Below are positions 24,566-33,549 of a stretch of 64,000 nt of DNA, piece after piece. How positions within the stretch are numbered: position 1 is the stretch's first letter; each line of letters starts with the position of its first letter. Source of the stretch: Blautia sp. An249. GTDB lineage: Bacteria; Bacillota; Clostridia; Lachnospirales; Lachnospiraceae. The notes beneath the pieces are model-generated. The model did not search any database, was not told the origin of the DNA, and was given only the letters and a program-made list of their open reading frames with translations. The DNA lies in contig NZ_NFJL01000004.1 in the NCBI RefSeq assembly GCF_002159835.1, positions 1-64,000 of the forward strand, read 5' to 3'. A program made the translations under genes and the position numbers.

Positions 24566-25489
24566 CTACACTCTCTCCACCAGAACCAGAAACGAATTGG
24601 AAAACTCGGGAAACAGTCCGCTCTCCGTCAGCGTATCGTATACTCTGGGCTCATCGAACAACTGAATTCTCATTCTGTCGAAATTACTGAAATTCTGGCT
24701 CAGATCTCCTTTCTTTGGAAGATAATCATCGGAAAACAGAATCATCGGAAATTTATAATCCGGATAGGGATAATAAAATTCTGTGCGGAAGTTTCCCGCA
24801 CTTTCAATTAAGTCTTTTAATGCTTTCCTGGAAAAAGTCTTCACACCTTCCGTCTGTGGATACCCCTCCAGTCCCTCAAAATATTTTCCCACATGATCTT
24901 CCGTGCATCCTGCCCAGTATTTTAAACCTAACTGATTTTCAATGGCAATCACCAGTTTGCCCCCCGGCGCCAGATGCCTGGAGATGCGGGTCATCATCTC
25001 TGTATAGGGATTTTCCCCTCCTATATACCCTTCCGAGTATTCAAATACTCCGATTAAAGTAATGTAGTCGTAGGTTTCCGGAAGATTTTTTTCAATGTCC
25101 TGGAAATTCCCCACCAGAATTTCGATATTTCCATACTCTTTATTTCGATTGGCATTAATCAGGCTGCGCTTTCTGGAAAGCTCTATGCAGGTAACGTCTT
25201 TTCCTTTCTCAGCCAGAGCGCCTGTAATGGCCCCGCATCCGGAACCGATTTCCAGAATGGAATCTTCTTTTGTGATGGGCAGCCAGTTTACGATGTTCTG
25301 CCGGATATGAGAAAAGTGGTACAGAACCGGCCAGCTTTTTCGTTCTGCAATCACCTGATTCAACTGCTCTTCCGTACAGGTCTGGGCAATTTTTAATAGT
25401 TCTTCCTCCACAGGCCCATCGCTGTATAAATCTTTCCCCGGATAATACGTATAATCCAGAGACACCTTTCCTATCGTTTCCCTCTCCAT
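24566..25489 (-). CDS. SAM-dependent methyltransferase
   Basis: 307 residues, class I Rossmann methyltransferase. Motif I is ILEIGSGCGAITG (78-90) and motif II is CIELS near 101-105. GGKLVIAIENQLGLKYW near 190 matches the motif around strand 5. The C-terminal part is specific to this group. The gene overlaps no neighbour but starts 1 bp after the ABC ATPase stop, whose last codons provide its AGGAAGGGG ribosome site. Position beside a Wzt-type exporter suggests methylation of a polysaccharide end or sugar (inference). Confidence 0.85.
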   Translation of the reverse strand: MERETIGKVSLDYTYYPGKDLYSDGPVEEELLKIAQTCTEEQLNQVIAERKSWPVLYHFSHIRQNIVNWLPITKEDSILEIGSGCGAITGALAEKGKDVTCIELSRKRSLINANRNKEYGNIEILVGNFQDIEKNLPETYDYITLIGVFEYSEGYIGGENPYTEMMTRISRHLAPGGKLVIAIENQLGLKYWAGCTEDHVGKYFEGLEGYPQTEGVKTFSRKALKDLIESAGNFRTEFYYPYPDYKFPMILFSDDYLPKKGDLSQNFSNFDRMRIQLFDEPRVYDTLTESGLFPEFSNSFLVLVERV

Positions 25490-25490
25490 C

Positions 25491-26777
25491 TTATTCCCCT
25501 TCCTGTTCTATGGTGACTTTGGAGTTCATATCATAGAATCCTACCGTATTCTTTGCAGATATTACTGTCACATTGCAGGCGTCATACAGTCTGTGAAATA
25601 CCCGGAACTCTCCTTCTTTATACCCGGTACAGCCGAAGGAAAGGAGGTACTCCCCTCCCTGCAGATCCATTTTCTGCTGAAATGTCACAATACATTCTTT
25701 CCCGGCCTCAGGATGGGGTACGACTGCTTTTTCATACATGGTATTGGTTCCGGTAATTTCCGTTCCCCGGATATTTTTAAAAGTAAAGGCCATAATCGGC
25801 TCCTGAATGTCTTCATTAAAATGAATTTTCATTTTAATTTTAAACCGTTCACCTTTCTCAATGGTATTTGTATACCGGCCCCTTGCGTCCTCCACCACAA
25901 AATCTACAATCTCCGCCTGTTTTTCCCCGTATTCCAGGGTATTGGGATTGGTCTGGAAACTGCTCTGCCAGCTTCCGGTCTGAGTCTGGGACTGGGCCTG
26001 CACCTCTGCCTCTGCCCCTTGGGTTCCCTGTTTCACCGGATCCTGCTTCACCAGAAGCTGTTTGTAGAGGTCTACCATCTCTTTCGGTTCTCCTTCATCC
26101 AGCTTTTGGCCTTTGTTCAGCAGAATTACCCGGTCACAGTATTTGGAAACGCTGCTTAAATCATGGCTTACGAATAAAATTGTTTTTCCCTGTTTCTTAA
26201 ATTCTTCAAATTTATGATAACATTTGGCCTGGAAGAACACATCGCCCACAGACAGGGCCTCGTCTACAATGAGAATTTCCGGTTCAATATTAATGGCAAC
26301 GGCAAAAGCCAGCCGTACAAACATACCGCTGGAATACATCTTTACCGGCTGATGGATAAAGTCCCCAATATCTGCAAAACTTAAAATATCATCCAGACGC
26401 TGTTCGATCTCCTCTTTGGAAAATCCAATCATGGTGCCGTTTAAATATACATTCTCCAGCCCGGAATATTCGGGGTTGAATCCTGCTCCCAACTCCAGAA
26501 GAGCTGAAATTCTTCCATCCACCACCACTTCTCCCGCCGTAGGATTTAACACGCCGGTGATAATTTTCAAAATTGTGGATTTACCGGAACCGTTGGTTCC
26601 GATAATACCTACCGTTTCCCCCTGCTCCACTTCAAAATTAATGTCATGGAGCGCATAATGTTCACGATAACACTTTTTTCTGGTAAGCCCCAGAGATTCC
26701 TTCAGTCGGTCAGAAGGTTTCTCATAGAGCTTATACATTTTATCTAAATTCCGAACCTGAATGACTTTTTTGCCCAC
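25491..26777 (-). CDS. Wzt/TagH-type ABC exporter ATPase with C-terminal sugar-binding-like domain
   Basis: 428 residues. The ATPase domain has Walker A GTNGSGKST (about 58-66), signature YSSGMFVRLAFA (about 148-159), Walker B ILIVDEAL and a switch His in FVSHDLS. A Gln/Thr-rich linker (about 245-275) leads to an immunoglobulin-like domain (about 280-428), the position and size of the Wzt C-terminal domain that reads the modified chain end in O8/O9a export. The start codon is GTG, with AAAGGA 9 bases upstream. It pairs with the permease gene 23 bp upstream. Function: ATP-driven export of lipid-linked polysaccharide. Confidence 0.92.
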   Translation of the reverse strand: MGKKVIQVRNLDKMYKLYEKPSDRLKESLGLTRKKCYREHYALHDINFEVEQGETVGIIGTNGSGKSTILKIITGVLNPTAGEVVVDGRISALLELGAGFNPEYSGLENVYLNGTMIGFSKEEIEQRLDDILSFADIGDFIHQPVKMYSSGMFVRLAFAVAINIEPEILIVDEALSVGDVFFQAKCYHKFEEFKKQGKTILFVSHDLSSVSKYCDRVILLNKGQKLDEGEPKEMVDLYKQLLVKQDPVKQGTQGAEAEVQAQSQTQTGSWQSSFQTNPNTLEYGEKQAEIVDFVVEDARGRYTNTIEKGERFKIKMKIHFNEDIQEPIMAFTFKNIRGTEITGTNTMYEKAVVPHPEAGKECIVTFQQKMDLQGGEYLLSFGCTGYKEGEFRVFHRLYDACNVTVISAKNTVGFYDMNSKVTIEQEGE

Positions 26778-26800
26778 GAAAAAAATCCTTTCTATTAATC

Positions 26801-27616
26801 TTATAATACATCGGCAAAATGGATTTTCAGTCTCTTAAACACCCATCCGCCAAACAGGAAACACACGGCTGTAAAGACCCAGAAATAAAGGGTCCACCAG
26901 GGATGTTCCCAAAACCATTCTTTAAATATAAACGCATCCCGATACCCGGATACCACGTAATAAATCGGGTTCAGCTTCAGTATCTTTCCCAGCAGGGAAT
27001 CCGGTCCCAGAACATTTTCTGATACCCACATAATGGGCGTCAGCCAGATCCCTACCTGAAGGGCAATATTGATGATCTGGGTTAAATCCCGGAAAAACAC
27101 CACCACCGAACAGGTCATATAACACAGTCCCAGTACAAGTACAAACAGACAGCCGGAATAGTACACAAGCTGCAGGTAGTAGAAATCCGGAAAGCGTCCG
27201 TAAAATATATAAAGAAGAATAATAAACGCAACAAAAAACACATGTACAAATGCGGCGGATACGATTTTTACAATGGGAAGAACACTGATTTTAAACACTA
27301 CTTTTTTGACCAGGTAATTGTATTCCAAAAGGGCATTGGTTCCCCCGTTCAGCGCATCCTGAAAAAAGAACCAGGGCACAATTCCTGCCACCAGATACAG
27401 CACAAAGGGAATTCCCAGATCTCCGGTATCCGCCCGAAAGCCCACTGAAAATACAAACCAGTAAACCAGAATTGTGACGATGGGCTGGATAAAAGCCCAT
27501 ACAATTCCCAGATAAGAGCCTGCGTATTTTGTTTTAAAGTCGTTTTTTGCCAGCTTTAATACCAGTCTGCGGTTTTGGTACACCTCCGCAGGCAAAGAAA
27601 ATAGTTTCTTCAACAT
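26801..27616 (-). CDS. Polysaccharide ABC exporter permease (Wzm/TagG type)
   Basis: 271 residues, ABC-2 type membrane protein with about six spans. NDFKTKYAGSYLGIVWAFIQP near the start is the characteristic amphipathic entry region of Wzm/TagG permeases, and NPIYYVVSGYRDAF lies near the C-terminal third. It forms the exporter with the ATPase encoded next. It follows rfbC by 14 bp. Confidence 0.92.
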   Translation of the reverse strand: MLKKLFSLPAEVYQNRRLVLKLAKNDFKTKYAGSYLGIVWAFIQPIVTILVYWFVFSVGFRADTGDLGIPFVLYLVAGIVPWFFFQDALNGGTNALLEYNYLVKKVVFKISVLPIVKIVSAAFVHVFFVAFIILLYIFYGRFPDFYYLQLVYYSGCLFVLVLGLCYMTCSVVVFFRDLTQIINIALQVGIWLTPIMWVSENVLGPDSLLGKILKLNPIYYVVSGYRDAFIFKEWFWEHPWWTLYFWVFTAVCFLFGGWVFKRLKIHFADVL

Positions 27617-27630
27617 GAATTACACCCATC

Positions 27631-28188
27631 CTATCGTTTCGAAAATTCCCGGAAACTTCCCCATTTCTTATCTTTTTCTGAAAGGATCAGTTCCATTCCT
27701 TCCGGAATGGGCCATTTGACAGCAAGATCCGGATCGTTCCATGCAATTCCGCCCTCATCGTTAGGATGGTAAAAATCTGTGCACTTATACGCAAACTCTG
27801 CGTAATCGGACAGCACTAAAAATCCATGGGCAAAATTCTTGGGAATAAAGAACTGTTTCTTATTCTCCGCTGAAAGCACCACGCCATACCACTGCCCGTA
27901 GGTCGCGGAACCGGGACGCAGATCCACGGCCACGTCAAAAACTTCCCCGCTGACCACACGCACCAGTTTGTCCTGTGGATACTGAATCTGGAAATGAAGG
28001 CCCCTGAGAACTCCCTTTTTAGAACTGGACTGGTTGTCCTGGACGAACTCCATATCAATACCTGCCGCTTTATAATCATTATAATTATAGGTTTCCATAA
28101 AATATCCGCGTTCATCGCCGAATACGGCAGGTTCAATTACTTTAAGTCCTTCAATTTCTCCACACTGTGTTACTGTAATTTTACCCAT
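27631..28188 (-). CDS. rfbC: dTDP-4-dehydrorhamnose 3,5-epimerase
   Basis: 185 residues, cupin fold. VLRGLHFQ carries the catalytic His, with KLVRVVSGEVFDVAVDLR behind it and FIPKNFAHGFLVLSD further on. It epimerises the product of RfbB at C3 and C5, the third step to dTDP-L-rhamnose. GAGAGGAAG precedes the ATG. Confidence 0.95.
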   Translation of the reverse strand: MGKITVTQCGEIEGLKVIEPAVFGDERGYFMETYNYNDYKAAGIDMEFVQDNQSSSKKGVLRGLHFQIQYPQDKLVRVVSGEVFDVAVDLRPGSATYGQWYGVVLSAENKKQFFIPKNFAHGFLVLSDYAEFAYKCTDFYHPNDEGGIAWNDPDLAVKWPIPEGMELILSEKDKKWGSFREFSKR

Positions 28189-28215
28189 TTTTTTCTTCCT
28201 CTCTTTATTTGTATT

Positions 28216-29085
28216 CTACAATCCCTCAGATACCTCTATCAGATACTGGCCGTAGGCCGTCTTTAAAAGAGGCTGGGCAAGCTCTACCAGCTGTTCTCTG
28301 GTAATGAAGCCTCGTTTATAAGCAATCTCTTCAATACAGGAGACGTAAAGTCCCTGCCGTTTCTGAATGGCGGCCACATAGTCTGCCGCATCCAGCAGAG
28401 AATCATGATTTCCCGTATCCAGCCAGGCAAATCCCCGTCCCAGAGTCTCCACATGCAGAGTGCCCCTTCTTAAATATTCGTTATTGACGCTGGTAATCTC
28501 AATCTCGCCTCTGGCGGAAGGTTTCACATGTTTTGCAATTTCAACCACATCGTTGTCATAGAAATAGAGTCCCGGAACGGCATAATTGGATTTGGGATGT
28601 TCCGGCTTCTCTTCTATAGATAGTGCTTTACCGTTTTCATCAAATTCCACCACACCGTACTCTCTGGGATCCCGCACATAGTATCCGAAGATGGTAGCCC
28701 CGCTTTCTCTGGAAGCTGCCTGAAGCAAAACCCGGGAGAAACTCTGTCCATAGAAAATATTATCTCCCAGTACAAGGGCCACATTGTCATTGCCGATAAA
28801 TTCTTCTCCTACCAGAAAGGCATCCGCCAGCCCCCTTGGAGTCTCCTGTACCGCATAGGACATGGACAGGCCAAGCTGCTCTCCTGTTCCGAACAGTTCC
28901 TGGAAAACAGGCAGGTCTCTTCTGGTGGAAATGATTAAAATTTCCCGGATTCCCGACAGCATCAGCGTAGAAAGAGGATAATAAATCATCGGTTTGTCGT
29001 ACACCGGCATAATCTGTTTGCTGATGGCTTTGGTCAGGGGATATAATCTGGTTCCGGAACCTCCGGCTAAAATAATTCCTTTCAT
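28216..29085 (-). CDS. rfbA: Glucose-1-phosphate thymidylyltransferase
   Basis: 289 residues. [11 protein letters not shown] (8-18) binds d[14 protein letters not shown] follows, and LGDNIF near 107-112 gives the metal aspartate. It makes dTDP-glucose, the entry to the rhamnose pathway, and is usually inhibited by dTDP-rhamnose. It lies 14 bp after rfbB, with GAGGAG before the ATG. Confidence 0.96.
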   Translation of the reverse strand: MKGIILAGGSGTRLYPLTKAISKQIMPVYDKPMIYYPLSTLMLSGIREILIISTRRDLPVFQELFGTGEQLGLSMSYAVQETPRGLADAFLVGEEFIGNDNVALVLGDNIFYGQSFSRVLLQAASRESGATIFGYYVRDPREYGVVEFDENGKALSIEEKPEHPKSNYAVPGLYFYDNDVVEIAKHVKPSARGEIEITSVNNEYLRRGTLHVETLGRGFAWLDTGNHDSLLDAADYVAAIQKRQGLYVSCIEEIAYKRGFITREQLVELAQPLLKTAYGQYLIEVSEGL

Positions 29086-29099
29086 ACTCGTTTTCTCCT

Positions 29100-30182
29100 C
29101 TATTTATCCTGGTACATTTCCTGGTAGTATTTCTGATAATCTCCGCTGGTTACATGTTCCATCCAGTCCTCATGTTCAAAGAACCACTGGATGGTCAGGC
29201 GGATTCCGTCTTCAAACATGGTCTCCGGATACCAGCCCACTTCTTCTTTAATCTTATCCGGCGCAATGGCGTAACGGCGATCATGGCCTTTTCTGTCTTC
29301 CACATAAGTGATCAGTTTCTCGCTTACCAGTTCTTTTCTGGGATCTCCCTCGGGAAGCATCTCCTGCAGCGTATCCAGAATGATATGAATGATCTGGATG
29401 TTCTGTTTCTCGTTATGGCCTCCGATATTATAGGTTTCAAACAGACGTCCTTTCTCCTGTACCATGTCGATTCCCTTGGCATGATCCATTACATACAGCC
29501 AGTCCCTGACATTCTTTCCGTCTCCGTATACAGGAAGCTTCTTTCCGTGAAGAGCATTGTTGATAATCAGCGGTATCAGTTTCTCCGGGAACTGATAGGG
29601 ACCGTAATTGTTGCTGCAGTTGGTAATATTGGCCGGAAATTTATAGGTATCCATATAGGCCTTTACCAGCATATCGGAAGAAGCCTTACTTGCAGAGTAG
29701 GGGCTGTGAGGCGCATACGGGGTAGTCTCATAGAAATATCCCCCGTCTTCTTCCAGAGAACCATAGACTTCATCGGTGGAAACATGAAGAAACTTCTTGT
29801 CCTCTTTGTAAGTTCCATCGGGAAGTTCCCAGGCTGCCTTGGCAGCATTAAGCATAACCAGAGTGCCCAGTACGTTGGTTTCCACAAACACAGTAGGATT
29901 CTTAATACTTCTGTCCACATGGCTTTCTGCTGCAAAATGCACCACCCGGTCAATGTCATTTTCCGCGAATATCTGGTTAATCTTTTCGCTGTCGCAAATA
30001 TCGGCCTTTACGAAGGTATAATTTTCCCTTCCTTCCACGTCTTTTAAATTCTCTAAATTCCCTGCATAGGTCAGTTTGTCCACATTGATAATCCGAATCT
30101 CTTCTCCGTATTTCTCAAACATATAATGGATATAATTAGAGCCGATAAAACCTGCTCCTCCGGTCACAAGATAGGTTCTCAT
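29100..30182 (-). CDS. rfbB: dTDP-glucose 4,6-dehydratase
   Basis: 360 residues, extended SDR with NAD motif [12 protein letters not shown] (6-17), catalytic STDEVYG near 140 and Tyr-x3-Lys in YSASKASSD near 175. Product is dTDP-4-keto-6-deoxyglucose. The ATG at 30182 is preferred because AAAGGAG precedes it and the promoter lies just upstream. A longer frame to 30251 would start inside the -35 box. First gene of the long leftward operon. Its product is also the substrate of the aminotransferase at 32005. Confidence 0.95.
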   Translation of the reverse strand: MRTYLVTGGAGFIGSNYIHYMFEKYGEEIRIINVDKLTYAGNLENLKDVEGRENYTFVKADICDSEKINQIFAENDIDRVVHFAAESHVDRSIKNPTVFVETNVLGTLVMLNAAKAAWELPDGTYKEDKKFLHVSTDEVYGSLEEDGGYFYETTPYAPHSPYSASKASSDMLVKAYMDTYKFPANITNCSNNYGPYQFPEKLIPLIINNALHGKKLPVYGDGKNVRDWLYVMDHAKGIDMVQEKGRLFETYNIGGHNEKQNIQIIHIILDTLQEMLPEGDPRKELVSEKLITYVEDRKGHDRRYAIAPDKIKEEVGWYPETMFEDGIRLTIQWFFEHEDWMEHVTSGDYQKYYQEMYQDK

Positions 30183-30222
30183 GTTTTTTCTCCTTTTCTC
30201 AAAAATGGTCATATTTAATGAT

Positions 30223-30251
30223 AGTATAGCATTTTTATATAGGCGATTCAA
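30223..30251 (-). promoter_or_regulatory. Promoter of the rfb/ABC polysaccharide operon
   Basis: On the minus strand TTGAAT (30251-30246), 17 bp, then extended -10 TGC-TATACT (30228-30223). Predicted start near 30216 leaves a 34-base leader before rfbB. It probably drives all ten genes down to the terminator at 18537. Confidence 0.65.
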
Positions 30252-30255
30252 GGCA

Positions 30256-30291
30256 AAGCGGACGAAAAGGTCTTTCCCCTTTCGTCCGCTC
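30256..30291 (-). terminator. Terminator of the GH25 gene
   Basis: AGCGGACGAAA pairs with TTTCGTCCGCT around a short loop, with TTT after it on the minus strand. It lies 23 bp past the GH25 stop and just before the rfb promoter, insulating the two units. Confidence 0.8.
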
Positions 30292-30313
30292 TTCTGACTC
30301 GTCCCTGTCTGGT

Positions 30314-31852
30314 TTATATTTTATTGGTACATCTTCCTGATGCGGAAAACTTATACGTATATCCTGCCGTATTGGTAAGAGTAGTATTCTTCAGCATAAT
30401 TCCTGTTCCCAGGGTAAAATAATACCAGTTTCCTGCCTTGGTCTGCAGCCATCCCTTCTGAATGAAATAACCGTTGTTTTTCCCCAGGGCGAAATAGGTA
30501 TTCTTTCCCACATCAAAGGTTCCGTAGGTGTCTACCATTACGCCGTCAGCCTTCACGTATCTGGTTCCCAGAGAGGAGGTGATAAACTTATTTTTCACCA
30601 TCTTTCCATCGGAAGGATTGAAATAATAGAAGTTCCCTTTCGTTCCCTTCCATCCCCGCACTGCGTTTCCCGTGGTTCCAAAGTAGTATTTATCCCCGTT
30701 TACCGTTCCCAGCAGATTGGTTACCCTCTCGCCGTAACGATTCACATAATAGATCACCGATTTATCGGAATTGGCCAGTAAGGTGGAAGTCACCATCAGT
30801 CCTGTATTTTTGGTAAAGTAATAGTACTTTCCGTTATCTTTGACCCATTTGCCCTTTACCTTGACCCCGTTCTGGTAATAGTATTTGTATCCGTTTTCTG
30901 TAACAAACCCGTTCTTTTTGGAAGGATCCACAGTCGGTTCGTAGGTAGAAACAGGCGCAGTCCTCGGAACAATGATCTTTGTATAATCCGTAAAGCCGAA
31001 ATCGATGTCCACATTATTATAAGGATCAATGCCGTCAATCAATCCCATAGTAGGATTCATCGTTCCTCCGCCGTCTCCGTCTGTGGCCTGCCAGATGGTG
31101 TAATAGTTTCCTGAAGGCGCCATGATTTTATCCCCATAGCTGGCAATCCATACATCGATCCCGCTGATAATACTGGGAACCAGATAATTCTTATACCAGT
31201 TCGTGTTGCAGTAAATCATGGGATAGTATCCGGCTTTTTCAATTTCATCACAAAAAGTCTTTGCCAGCTCAGATAAAAGCGTAGGGGAAAGAGAAGTAAG
31301 GGATCCGTCTTCCATATCCACAACTACCGGATAGGAAACTTTATATCCCCGCATTTTCTCAATGACCCACTGGGCGTCTGCCAGGGCCTGCTCTGTGGTC
31401 TTGGCTGTGCTGTAATAATAAACGCCCACCGGAAGACCGGCTGCATTGGCTCCCTTCATATTGTTTACATACTGAGAATCATAGGTGGTGCCGCCATATC
31501 CGCCTGCCCGGATGAAGGCAAAGTCCACATTGTCGCCGGCCACAGCGTCCCAGTCAATCTCTCCCTGCCAGAAAGAGACGTCAATTCCCCTTGTTATGGC
31601 TCCGGGAATCACCTGTCCGCTGCCATTGTAGCATTTTCCGTCTATTTTTGCCCAACGGTTGGGAGACAGGGCTCTTGTATCCATCGAGTTTTCTGCTGTC
31701 AGTTCTTCTTCTGCCACGGCGTCCCGACTCTGCTGTGCCCGTTCTGCCTCTGTCTGACCGCCCATGGCATACACAGATGCAGACAGCGCCACTGCGCTTC
31801 CCACAGCCAAAATGCCCATCAGACACCGTTTCCAAATCCTCTCATTTTTCAT
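30314..31852 (-). CDS. Secreted GH25 lysozyme with choline-binding-like wall repeats
   Basis: 512 residues: signal peptide (about 1-30), short acidic spacer, GH25 domain (about 85-295) and wall-binding repeats (about 315-512). GH25 catalytic features are visible: GIDVSFWQGEIDW with Asp91, and VVDMEDG with Asp179 and Glu181. The repeats have the pattern G-WYYF with spacing near 20, as in proteins that bind teichoic acid choline or other wall glycans. The enzyme cleaves the MurNAc-GlcNAc bond and may trim wall. Predicted promoter TTGATT-17-TTTAAT lies at 31943-31915, and a weaker GGGAG ribosome site precedes the ATG. Confidence 0.9.
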   Translation of the reverse strand: MKNERIWKRCLMGILAVGSAVALSASVYAMGGQTEAERAQQSRDAVAEEELTAENSMDTRALSPNRWAKIDGKCYNGSGQVIPGAITRGIDVSFWQGEIDWDAVAGDNVDFAFIRAGGYGGTTYDSQYVNNMKGANAAGLPVGVYYYSTAKTTEQALADAQWVIEKMRGYKVSYPVVVDMEDGSLTSLSPTLLSELAKTFCDEIEKAGYYPMIYCNTNWYKNYLVPSIISGIDVWIASYGDKIMAPSGNYYTIWQATDGDGGGTMNPTMGLIDGIDPYNNVDIDFGFTDYTKIIVPRTAPVSTYEPTVDPSKKNGFVTENGYKYYYQNGVKVKGKWVKDNGKYYYFTKNTGLMVTSTLLANSDKSVIYYVNRYGERVTNLLGTVNGDKYYFGTTGNAVRGWKGTKGNFYYFNPSDGKMVKNKFITSSLGTRYVKADGVMVDTYGTFDVGKNTYFALGKNNGYFIQKGWLQTKAGNWYYFTLGTGIMLKNTTLTNTAGYTYKFSASGRCTNKI

Positions 31853-31914
31853 AATTTCAACTCCCGTTTTCCAGATATTACATTTTTTTTAATTTTTCAT
31901 TAATTTTCACCTCC

Positions 31915-31943
31915 ATTAAAACACGGTCTATCAAAAAAATCAA
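31915..31943 (-). promoter_or_regulatory. Possible promoter of the GH25 gene
   Basis: On the minus strand TTGATT (31943-31938), 17 bp, TTTAAT (31920-31915). It would start transcription near 31908 and give a leader of about 55 bases. Confidence 0.35.
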
Positions 31944-31969
31944 CCTCTTTCTGATCTTTTGAAACAATC

Positions 31970-31998
31970 TTTACATTTCCAAAAGACTATACTATAAT
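31970..31998 (+). promoter_or_regulatory. Promoter ending 6 bp before a start codon (leaderless gene)
   Basis: TTTACA (31970-31975), 17 bp, TATAAT (31993-31998). The expected +1 is about 32005, which is the A of the aminotransferase ATG. No purine-rich ribosome site lies upstream of that ATG. Confidence 0.6.
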
Positions 31999-32004
31999 TG
32001 CCAT

Positions 32005-33144
32005 ATGATTGATTTTAACGTACCTCCCTATGTGGGAACAGAAGAAAAATATATAAAAGAAGCGATTCAGAACCAGAAGATATGCGGTGACGGGGCGTTT
32101 ACACACAGATGCAGCGAATGGATCAATTCTCATTTTCATGTGAATTATTCCCTTCTTACCACATCCTGCACACATGCGCTGGAAATGTCGGCTCTGCTGG
32201 CCCAGGTGAAAGAAGGCGATGAAGTAATTATGCCTTCCTATACCTTTGTATCCACAGCAGACGCTTTTGTTCAGCGGGGTGCAAATATTGTGTTTGTAGA
32301 CATCCGTCCGGAAACCATGAATCTGGATGAACGCCTGATTGAAGACGCAGTCACTGCCAGAACCAGGGCCATTGTTCCGGTTCACTATGCCGGCGTCTCC
32401 TGTGAAATGGATACCATTACAGACATTGCCAAAGCAAGAAATCTTCTGGTTATTGAAGATGCCGCCCAGGGCTTTGACGCTTATTATAAAGGCCGTTCCC
32501 TGGGAACCATCGGTGATTTCGGCTGTCTTAGTTTTCACGAAACGAAAAACCTCACCATGGGGGAAGGCGGTGCCTTTTTATTCCAGGACGAGAGATGGAG
32601 AGAACAGGCAGAGATTATCCGGGAAAAGGGAACCAACCGAAGCAAATTCTTCCGTGGACAGATTGATAAATATACCTGGGTGGATTACGGTTCTTCCTAC
32701 CTTCCCAGCGATCTGAATGCCGCCTATCTCTGGGCCCAGTTAGAACAGGCGGACAAGATTCAGAACAACCGGATGGAGAGCTGGAATTTCTACCATGAGG
32801 CCCTGCGCCCCCTGGCGGAAAAAGGATATATCGTTCAGCCGTACATTCCTCCTTATGCAGAACACAACGCCCATATGTATTACCTGAAAGCGGAAAATGA
32901 AACGGTTCGCAACCGGCTTCTCACCTATTTCAAGGAGCACGGAGTTCTGGCCGTTTTCCACTACATCCCTCTTCACAACGCCCCGGCAGGTCAGCGGTTC
33001 GGACGTTTCCACGGGGAAGACGTCTATACTACCAGGGAGAGCTCCCGTCTTTTGCGCCTGCCTCTTTACTACGGACTGAAACGGGAAGATCAGGAATACG
33101 TCATTCAGACCCTCTATTCTTTTTATCAGGAGAGCTGGAGCTGA
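32005..33144 (+). CDS. dTDP-4-amino-4,6-dideoxyhexose transaminase (WecE/RffA-like)
   Basis: 379-residue PLP enzyme of the DegT/DnrJ/EryC1 family. MIDFNVPPYVGTEEKYI is the normal N-terminus of WecE-like proteins, so the start is secure. TSCTHALE (53-60) binds PLP phosphate, EDAAQ (151-155) has the Asp that contacts the ring nitrogen, and SFHETKNL (176-183) has Lys181, the Schiff-base lysine. It would convert dTDP-4-keto-6-deoxyglucose, made by RfbB in this window, to a dTDP-4-amino sugar with glutamate. No dedicated downstream N-acyltransferase is adjacent. The message appears leaderless. A terminator follows. Confidence 0.88.
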   Translation: MIDFNVPPYVGTEEKYIKEAIQNQKICGDGAFTHRCSEWINSHFHVNYSLLTTSCTHALEMSALLAQVKEGDEVIMPSYTFVSTADAFVQRGANIVFVDIRPETMNLDERLIEDAVTARTRAIVPVHYAGVSCEMDTITDIAKARNLLVIEDAAQGFDAYYKGRSLGTIGDFGCLSFHETKNLTMGEGGAFLFQDERWREQAEIIREKGTNRSKFFRGQIDKYTWVDYGSSYLPSDLNAAYLWAQLEQADKIQNNRMESWNFYHEALRPLAEKGYIVQPYIPPYAEHNAHMYYLKAENETVRNRLLTYFKEHGVLAVFHYIPLHNAPAGQRFGRFHGEDVYTTRESSRLLRLPLYYGLKREDQEYVIQTLYSFYQESWS

Positions 33145-33154
33145 TACCATACAT

Positions 33155-33208
33155 AAAAGCCGTTTACCAGAGACCAAAATTTTTCCGGCTCTGGCAAACG
33201 GCCTTTTT
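33155..33208. terminator. Bidirectional terminator
   Basis: AAAAGCCGTTT-CCAGAG (33155-33172) pairs with CTCTGG-AAACGGC-TTTTT (33189-33208), one mismatch, loop of 16 bases. It lies between the convergent aminotransferase and DMT genes. Confidence 0.8.
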
Positions 33209-33210
33209 AT

Positions 33211-33549
33211 TCAGAGGGTATACAGAAGTACTCCTCCGATAATAATCAGATTTCCTATCACCTTTCTTCTGGTAAATTTCTCACCCAGCAAAAAGAAAGA
33301 AAGCAGCATCACAAACACATAACTGAAGGTATCAATTACTGCCCCGTATTTCATATCCACCCGGGTATAGGCATAGGTATTCAATAACAGGACGCCGAAG
33401 AATATCCCGTAAGATAAAATCACTCTCCAGTTTAAATATTCATAAATCCAGCTTTTATGGGAACGGTTTGCACTCTGTTTCAGAAGAACCTGGGAAATCG
33501 CTGTGAAAAACGTCCCCGCAAACATTAACAGCATATACATTCTATTCAT
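33211..33549 (-). CDS. Small DMT/EamA-type membrane protein, subunit 2
   Basis: 112 residues with four predicted spans, half the length of a normal EamA transporter and the size of SMR/ArnE-ArnF proteins. FTRRKVIGNLIIIGGVLLYTL is the typical final span of drug/metabolite transporters. It overlaps the upstream partner by 8 bp, suggesting a heterodimer made in equal amounts. ArnE/ArnF-like pairs move undecaprenyl-phosphate aminosugars across the membrane. The nearby aminosugar transaminase makes that role attractive but it is inference; export of small molecules is an alternative. Confidence 0.78.
   Translation of the reverse strand: MNRMYMLLMFAGTFFTAISQVLLKQSANRSHKSWIYEYLNWRVILSYGIFFGVLLLNTYAYTRVDMKYGAVIDTFSYVFVMLLSFFLLGEKFTRRKVIGNLIIIGGVLLYTL

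Noticed and set aside
29154-30047. Long open frame (297 codons) on the plus strand opposite rfbB
   Set aside because: Antisense shadow of a well-identified gene; no ribosome site or protein family resemblance.
31889-31914. Tiny upstream frame Met-Lys-Asn-stop with a perfect GGAGGTG ribosome site before the GH25 gene, echoing its true start
   Set aside because: The best visible promoter would begin transcription inside that ribosome site, so the mini-frame may not be on the mRNA. Kept only as a curiosity.
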